From contig BQJC01000001.1 of NCBI GenBank assembly GCA_021604505.1, positions 620,001 through 684,000 on the forward strand: 64,000 nt of DNA. The letters run 5' to 3'. Positions 58,793 to 64,000 of this stretch are shown piece after piece. The translations under genes were made by a program, and so were the position numbers. Origin of the DNA: Nitrospinaceae bacterium (lineage in GTDB: Bacteria; Nitrospinota; Nitrospinia; Nitrospinales; VA-1). Positions within the stretch are counted from its first letter, which is position 1, and every line of letters begins with the position of its first letter. Below the pieces are notes generated by a model. The model was not told the DNA's origin and did not search any database. It saw nothing but the letters and a program-made list of their open reading frames with translations.

Positions 58793-59947
58793 TTATTCAG
58801 TGACTTCCAGAATGACCAGGGTGTAATCGTCGGCGAAGGCCTGTTTCCCCATGAATTCCTGGATTTCTTCCTTCACCCGGTTTCCAAGTTCTGTCGCGTC
58901 CCGGTTTTTTCCCAATTGATGGAGGGTGTGAGTCAATCGTTCGGCGCCAAACATTTCTCCCAGCTCGTTTTTAGCTTCGGTCAGGCCATCGGTATACAAG
59001 GTTAACTTGCAGTTGTGTTCCAGCTGAATTTCCCCTTCTTCCATTTCATTGTTGGGCAGGATCATGAGAGGAATCCCCTTATTCGTCCACAACTCGATAA
59101 CCGATTCTGTGTTGTAATTGATGAAAACAGGCGGAGGATGTCCCGCGGATGCGTATTTCATCGTTTTCGTTGGCAGGTGGATCACTCCGTAAAACGTGGT
59201 GATGAAGTACCCCGTCTCCAGGTTTTGCCTCAGGATTTTATTGAGTTTCTGAAGCGTTGCCTTTGGGGAATGGGTCTGGGAAGCAAAGGAACTCAACAAC
59301 ACCCGCATCATCGCCATGATCACGGCGGAAGGGGTTCCATGTCCGGAAACGTCCGATATCAGGACGCCAAGGTGGTCCTGGTCGATGGGGATAAAATCAT
59401 AATAATCCCCACCGGCCTTTGAGGAAGGCTGATAGTCGGAAAAAAAGTTCATGCCTTGAATGGCCGGTGGCTCATCACACAGAAGCCCTTTCTGGATATT
59501 GGCGATGGTATCCCGCTCTTTTTCCACCGTGGCGTGAGCGGTTTCCAGTTTGCTGTAGCGTTTTTTGGTGCGCAAGGCGGCCTGCACTCGGGCTTTCAAT
59601 TCCTCCGGGGCGAACGGTTTGGTCAGGTAATCCTCGCCGCCAATATGCAACCCCATCGTCAGGCTGTCGAGGTCGGATTTGCTGGTCAAAAAGATGACCG
59701 GAACAAAAGTGTCCTCCGTCATGGCCTTGAGACGGCGGCAAACCTCATAGCCGTTCATGTGGGGCATTTCAATGTCGAGAAGAATCAGGTCGGGATTCAT
59801 TTCCTTGTACACCTCCAACCCCTCCAACCCGCTGGATGCCAGAACCGTTTCATAATCATCATCCAGGATGTTTTTGATGAAAGAAGCCTGCGTCTTGGAA
59901 TCATCTACGACAAGGATGGTTGAGGAGTCGGTTTTTAAAAGAGTCAT
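58793..59947 (-). CDS. Receiver-SpoIIE/PP2C serine phosphatase
   Basis: A 384-residue two-domain signalling protein. The receiver (residues 10 to 125) has the acidic pair ILVVDD, the phospho-acceptor Asp58 in LILLDIEMPHMNGYEV, and Lys110 in YLTKPF. A short coiled-coil linker (about 130 to 150) joins the PP2C/SpoIIE domain with KAGGDYYDFI, LISDVSGHGTPSAVIMAMMR, YASAGHPPP, LYTDGLTEAKN and FADDYTLVILEV. Such RsbU-like phosphatases act on anti-sigma antagonists in partner switching; no kinase or antagonist gene is adjacent. The gene appears to stand alone. Confidence 0.93.
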   Translation of the reverse strand: MTLLKTDSSTILVVDDSKTQASFIKNILDDDYETVLASSGLEGLEVYKEMNPDLILLDIEMPHMNGYEVCRRLKAMTEDTFVPVIFLTSKSDLDSLTMGLHIGGEDYLTKPFAPEELKARVQAALRTKKRYSKLETAHATVEKERDTIANIQKGLLCDEPPAIQGMNFFSDYQPSSKAGGDYYDFIPIDQDHLGVLISDVSGHGTPSAVIMAMMRVLLSSFASQTHSPKATLQKLNKILRQNLETGYFITTFYGVIHLPTKTMKYASAGHPPPVFINYNTESVIELWTNKGIPLMILPNNEMEEGEIQLEHNCKLTLYTDGLTEAKNELGEMFGAERLTHTLHQLGKNRDATELGNRVKEEIQEFMGKQAFADDYTLVILEVTE

Positions 59948-60074
59948 TCGTTCACACTCAATAATTTCAGGAAAGAAGGTTTGATATAGTTACCCTTATT
60001 GTAAATCAAATTTAATCCATTGAATAATATAATTTTAACAAATTTAGCAGGCAAATCCAATTGGCTGGGAAAAA

Positions 60075-62660
60075 TCAGCGTTTTTCTGAAAAATGATGAA
60101 TTTGGTGCTTAAAACCGTCCGTGGTGATGTGGACGGAACCCATCAGGTCGGTTCGCCAGATTTGGGTTCCGGCGGCTTGATAGCGCTCAACCACTTCCGG
60201 GTGGGGGTGCCGCATCCAGTTCAGGTATCCGCTGGAAAAAATAACCGACTGCGGTTGGACCGTCCGAATAAATGAAGGGGAATTGGAAAAACGGCTTCCG
60301 TGGTGCGGGCTTTTTAAAAATGTGGCTTGCAGGGGAAGAGCGCGTTCCATGAGATATTCCTCCGTCGACTTTCCGATGTCTCCTGTAAGCAGTAAGCTGA
60401 AATTCCGGTATTCCAGGCGCAGAACCAGGGACAGTTCGTTTCCCGCCTTGTTTCGCTTTTTGCCAGCCATTTGGTGGATAAATTGAGGATTGGGGTGCAA
60501 AGGGACGATTCGGACCTCGCCGAAATTTAAAGGAGTCCCGGATTGCAGAGAAACCTGGACTGCCTGTTTTGCAAGCGTTTTCTGTCGAAGGTTTTCGATG
60601 CGGGAATCATTCATTCCGGCGAAGCCGTCCAGGAAATGCCCGATAGAAAAAAGATCGACCAGAGATTCCAGCCCGCCGATGTGGTCCTGATCGGAATGGG
60701 TTGCCGCCAGATAGTCGATATGGCCGATGCCCCGGTTCCACAAGAAGGGTGCGACCACCGCTTTGCCCACGTCCAGGGAATTTTTATAGAACCCGCCGCC
60801 GTCCAGCATCATGGTTTCGCGGTTGGGAAATTCGATAAAGATCGACTCCCCCTGGCCGACGTCGAGAATGGAAACCTGTAGGGTTTCCGACGGCCGTTCG
60901 GGAAAGCGCGGCCAGATGAGCCAGGCGACCGTCGCCAGTGAAGCAAATACCAGGCCCGACTTCCTGAGAAATTCCCATCGAAAATTTAATGGAGAGGAGG
61001 GATCCTTTAAAGGAGCGGGCATTTTAATCAAGAGCCAGGCCCCTCCCGTCAGAACCGAAAAATATAATAAAACCCACATTCTTGGCGGTGAGGGCACGTA
61101 CACCGATGCATAAGGAAATGAAGAAAAAAATTGTGGGATCACAAGAAAGCATTTGAGCAACCAATGAAGAGGCCAGGACAGAATCCATCCCAATGCCGGG
61201 AAGACTCCGCCCAGGCTTATCGCGAACAACGCCAGAGGGATGAGGACGGAAGCCAGGGGAACCATGATCAGGTTGAGAAAAATCCCGATCAGACTCACGT
61301 GGTTAAAATGGAAAATGAGAAAGGGCAGGGTGGTCAGGTAAACCGCCAGGGAAATTAAGGCACTGATGGATAAATATTTTTTCAGGGACTGAGAGTATTG
61401 CTGCAACGGACTCCCTTCATTCTCTTCTTCAAATGGGACGCCCCGGAGGAACCGGCGAAACCAGGGTTGCTCCCCCATCCGGTCGATGGGGTCATCGGGT
61501 GGCCGGGCGACATGTTGAACGACAAAAAGGATGCCGGCCATGGCCGCAAAAGAAAGTTGAAAGCTGACGTTTAGGATGGCTTCAGGGTTCCAGATCAGGA
61601 TCAAAAATGCGGCAATGAGTAGTGCGTTGAATAAGTTCCGCTCCCGATTGGCGATGATGGCGAATAAAAAAACGATCACCAGAAACCCCGCGCGAAGGGC
61701 TGTGATTTTTGGACCTACCAGAAGCAGATAAAACAAAACCGGAAACAAACATAAAAACGCAGCGATTTTGCGCGCCGCTCCAGACTGCGCCCATTCGGAG
61801 TGATACTTTAAAAGGCCATGAAACGCCAGCGGCCAGAATAAAATGAAAGCCGCCCAGGCGACGAAACCCACATGCAATCCGGAAACCGCCATCAGGTGTG
61901 ACAGACCAGTGGCGATATAGGCTTCCTTGATCTCATCCGAAAGAGCGCTTTTTTGACCCAGGAGCATCGCTTTCAACAAAGCGGCTTCCTCCCCGGAAAA
62001 ATGCGTTTCCAGTGTTCTCAATAAATGGCCGCGAAGGGCAACCTGCAACGCCTTGAAAAACGGCAGAGGGAATACGCCCAATTTTTCTATCGAGCTGTTT
62101 TTCGAAAGGGAACCGATCACCGAGATCCCCCTGGCTTTTAAATAACCCTGGTAGTCAAACGCGCCGGGGTTTTTAAAATTTCTCGGGCGCTTCAAGCGGA
62201 CCTGACTGAATTGGATGATGTCCCCCGCGTGAAACGTTTCCTGGATCCTTTCCGGTTGATAGTGGGTCAAGTGCGCCCGGCCCGTGACTTTCACAGGTGT
62301 TTTTCCTGACTGGATTTGGCTTATATCCATATGGAAAAAAACTTTTTTATCCGCGAACTGGGGAGTTTCGACCAGTGTTCCCATCACGGTCGTGCGCCGG
62401 GATTCATCGATGTGATTGAGGATGTGGTTGGAGGGGAGAGGTTTCTCTGATAGCGACGGAGAAAGATAACCCCATGAGAGGCAAAGAATCAGGAGAGCCC
62501 ATCTCCAGAAGGATGGTTTTTTGATTCTCGAAAAAATAAAAAACCCGGACCCCGCCACCAAAACCGGAAGCAGGTAAGGAAAGAAAAAATGCACCGCCTG
62601 CGGAATGGCGGCTAACAGTCCGCCGAGATAGGAAAGAAAATAGGGAAGCAGGGGATTCAT
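60075..62660 (-). CDS. comEC: ComEC/Rec2 DNA uptake channel
   Basis: An 861-residue inner-membrane protein with the three-domain layout of ComEC. After two to three N-terminal helices comes the OB-fold (GRAHLTHYQPERIQETFHAG, VRLKRPRNFKNPGAFDYQGY). The competence membrane domain follows with LSHLMAVSGLHVGFVAW and FLVIVFLFAIIANRERNLFN. The C-terminal metallo-beta-lactamase domain has LDVGQGESIFIEFP, ATHSDQDHIGGLESL, LLLTGDIG and LKSPHHGSRFSNS. Full length and intact. It imports single-stranded DNA during natural transformation; no other com gene is in the window. It is a sole gene between the phosphatase and rnr. Confidence 0.93.
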   Translation of the reverse strand: MNPLLPYFLSYLGGLLAAIPQAVHFFFPYLLPVLVAGSGFFIFSRIKKPSFWRWALLILCLSWGYLSPSLSEKPLPSNHILNHIDESRRTTVMGTLVETPQFADKKVFFHMDISQIQSGKTPVKVTGRAHLTHYQPERIQETFHAGDIIQFSQVRLKRPRNFKNPGAFDYQGYLKARGISVIGSLSKNSSIEKLGVFPLPFFKALQVALRGHLLRTLETHFSGEEAALLKAMLLGQKSALSDEIKEAYIATGLSHLMAVSGLHVGFVAWAAFILFWPLAFHGLLKYHSEWAQSGAARKIAAFLCLFPVLFYLLLVGPKITALRAGFLVIVFLFAIIANRERNLFNALLIAAFLILIWNPEAILNVSFQLSFAAMAGILFVVQHVARPPDDPIDRMGEQPWFRRFLRGVPFEEENEGSPLQQYSQSLKKYLSISALISLAVYLTTLPFLIFHFNHVSLIGIFLNLIMVPLASVLIPLALFAISLGGVFPALGWILSWPLHWLLKCFLVIPQFFSSFPYASVYVPSPPRMWVLLYFSVLTGGAWLLIKMPAPLKDPSSPLNFRWEFLRKSGLVFASLATVAWLIWPRFPERPSETLQVSILDVGQGESIFIEFPNRETMMLDGGGFYKNSLDVGKAVVAPFLWNRGIGHIDYLAATHSDQDHIGGLESLVDLFSIGHFLDGFAGMNDSRIENLRQKTLAKQAVQVSLQSGTPLNFGEVRIVPLHPNPQFIHQMAGKKRNKAGNELSLVLRLEYRNFSLLLTGDIGKSTEEYLMERALPLQATFLKSPHHGSRFSNSPSFIRTVQPQSVIFSSGYLNWMRHPHPEVVERYQAAGTQIWRTDLMGSVHITTDGFKHQIHHFSEKR

Positions 62661-62724
62661 TGGATTTGGTTTGTCCCGCTCTTGAAATGGACGAACCGGC
62701 GGATGCCTCGTTGAACCACCAGTT

Positions 62725-64000
62725 TTACTTCGAATCTAGGATCAGGCCAATCTGGCGCCTGGCAATGTCGACTGTATCGACGCGAACTTTTACTGTGTCA
62801 CCGATCTTAAACGTGCGGTGGCGGCGTTGCCCTTGCCATTTATGTTCCGTTTCTATGAAGTTATAATAGTCGTCACCGATGCTGGAAATTTTCACCAGAC
62901 CTTCCACGTAGACTTCCGAAAGCTCAACAAAGAAACCAAACGCCGTGACGCTGATGATGAGTCCCGAATAAACATTTCCGATTTTATCGGCCATGAATTG
63001 CGCCCGCCTGAGATCATTGACCTCGCGCTCGATGGCCATGGCATTCTGTTCCCGAGCGGACGATTGGTCAGCAAATTCAGCGATCTTAGGAAGCAGGCGT
63101 TTATTTTCCCTTTGCGAGCATTTTCTTTTATGCAAAAACGTTTTGACCAGCCGATGGGTGATGAGGTCCGGGTAACGCCGGATGGGAGAAGTGAAATGCG
63201 TGTAATATTTGAATCCCAGGCAGTAATGCCCAGGGTCCTTGGCGGAGTAAACCGCTTTTTTCATGGTTCTCAATAAAAGCGTGTTTATGGTCCGTTCTTC
63301 TGGGTGATTCTTGATTCGTTTCAGCAAATTCTGAAGGTCGACGGACGGTACCTTGTGAATGGTTTTTAATTTGATACCGAATGAAAGTATGAATTCGTTG
63401 AATTCAGCGATCTTATCGTCGTCCGGGGGTTCATGAATCCGGTGGATGGAGGGAACGTTTTTATCGAATAAAAATCTGGCCACCACCTGGTTGGCGGCCA
63501 GCATGAATTCCTCGACCATCTCGTGAGCGACGTTGTGCTCGGCCATCACGATCCGTTCGATTTTACCCTTCTCGTTCATTTGCACTTCCGGTTCCGGAAG
63601 ATTGAAATCCACGCTCCCTTGCCGAAACCGGTTTTTTCTTAATATCTGGCTGAGCTCCCCCATGATTTTCAGAGTCGGCAAAATCTCTTTATAGAGGTTT
63701 TTGGGATCGCCTGTTTCCAACAGATGCGCCACCTCGGTGTAGGTGAAGCGTTTTTTACTTTCTATGATGGAGTTGAATATTTTCCTTCCCACCACATGGC
63801 CCTCGGCATCGTAGTCGATGAGCACACTCAAGGTCAGGCGCTTTTCATCGGGTTTGAGGCTGCAGATCTCATTGGACAGTTGAAACGGCAGCATGGGGAC
63901 GACACTGTCCGGATAGTAAATGCTGGTTCCCCGCTGAAAGGCTTCCTTATCCAGAGGAGAGTCTTCGCGGACGAAATGGCTCACATCGGCGATGTGCACC
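62725..64000 (-). CDS. rnr: Ribonuclease R (partial, 5' end off window)
   Basis: The C-terminal 424 residues of a 3'-to-5' exoribonuclease of the RNB family. The visible part begins VHIADVSHFVREDSPLDKEA, just after the catalytic Asp cluster, and continues SVDFNLPEPEVQMNEKGKIE, LAANQVVARFL, HRIHEPPDDDKI, and YTHFTSPIRRYPDLITHRLV. The C-terminal S1 domain (GLIISVTAFGFFVELSEVYV, then EGLVKISSIGDDYY) is followed by a short end without the Lys-rich tail of the Escherichia coli protein. The first half lies beyond base 64000. Confidence 0.94.
   Translation of the reverse strand, partial: VHIADVSHFVREDSPLDKEAFQRGTSIYYPDSVVPMLPFQLSNEICSLKPDEKRLTLSVLIDYDAEGHVVGRKIFNSIIESKKRFTYTEVAHLLETGDPKNLYKEILPTLKIMGELSQILRKNRFRQGSVDFNLPEPEVQMNEKGKIERIVMAEHNVAHEMVEEFMLAANQVVARFLFDKNVPSIHRIHEPPDDDKIAEFNEFILSFGIKLKTIHKVPSVDLQNLLKRIKNHPEERTINTLLLRTMKKAVYSAKDPGHYCLGFKYYTHFTSPIRRYPDLITHRLVKTFLHKRKCSQRENKRLLPKIAEFADQSSAREQNAMAIEREVNDLRRAQFMADKIGNVYSGLIISVTAFGFFVELSEVYVEGLVKISSIGDDYYNFIETEHKWQGQRRHRTFKIGDTVKVRVDTVDIARRQIGLILDSK

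Noticed and set aside
58552-58803. An 83-codon plus-strand frame upstream of the phosphatase stop
   Set aside because: No ribosome site and composition typical of AT-rich non-coding DNA; it runs into the 3' end of a certain gene on the other strand.

Overview
The window is bacterial chromosome, densely coded on both strands, with no rRNA or tRNA gene, no CRISPR array, no intact insertion sequence and no prophage that I can recognise. The cell is Gram-negative: there is a Kdo-8-phosphate synthase (kdsA), an AsmA-type envelope protein, a MacA/MacB-like export system and several exported proteins. Succinate dehydrogenase/fumarate reductase (C-A-B order, Bacillus-type cytochrome b), squalene/phytoene-synthase-like and ispH genes, a YggT-DivIVA-DUF167 cluster, both asnS and gatCA, and a two-haem DUF3365 protein fit a Nitrospinota or deltaproteobacteria-grade lineage. 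That placement is inference; there is no phylogenetic marker RNA here.

Layout. 1-1932 (minus): yggT, divIVA-like, DUF167 and mtnA (cut by the window edge). 2145-8257: asnS, an AT-rich pair of paralogous exported CxxC proteins, an rlmD-type methyltransferase, a nucleosidase, and an AT-rich orphan that seems to start at ATT. 8425-11579: DUF502, two tandem DUF932 genes, then a 464-base gene-free stretch holding a strong sigma-54 promoter match and a perfect 12-bp hairpin. 11580-17821: kelch protein, kdsA and degenerate receiver (minus), then NfeD protease, hydrolase, proB and a YkgJ-like protein (plus). 17848-19821: an AT-rich orphan UvrD helicase. 19870-24386: a PAS/sigma-54 activator divergent from a VOC-pirin-NmrA-nitroreductase operon, with a sigma-54 promoter and an inverted repeat between them.

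24600-35467: purA, cstA, nfu, AsmA-like, and a four-gene MacA/ABC/permease/permease export operon. 35541-42613 (minus): small membrane proteins, an aldo-keto reductase, uracil-DNA glycosylase, a 79-bp tandem repeat, DUF1566, the squalene-synthase-like gene and ispH. 42732-47077 (minus): sdhCAB, a zinc-ribbon protein and an HU protein. 47390-51279: a possible 40-aa protein, an exported TldD-like protein, the double DUF3365 haem protein and a small exported protein. 51454-55557: a 2-hydroxyacid dehydrogenase and the 3' relic of a second copy, SRPBCC, a second UDG-like protein, and a TetR/YHS/DUF4383 unit. 55651-64000 (minus): gatCA, hicBA, a receiver-SpoIIE phosphatase, comEC and the 3' part of rnr.

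How the genes work together. The clearest local circuit is the sigma-54 one: a PAS-sensing activator probably turns on four genes typical of quinone or electrophile handling. A second sigma-54 promoter match, in the gap at 11116-11579, has no gene behind it and may drive a small RNA. AT-rich islands (the CxxC pair, the ATT-start gene, the helicase, hicBA) look acquired. All functions are read from sequence motifs and family knowledge; no database search was run.
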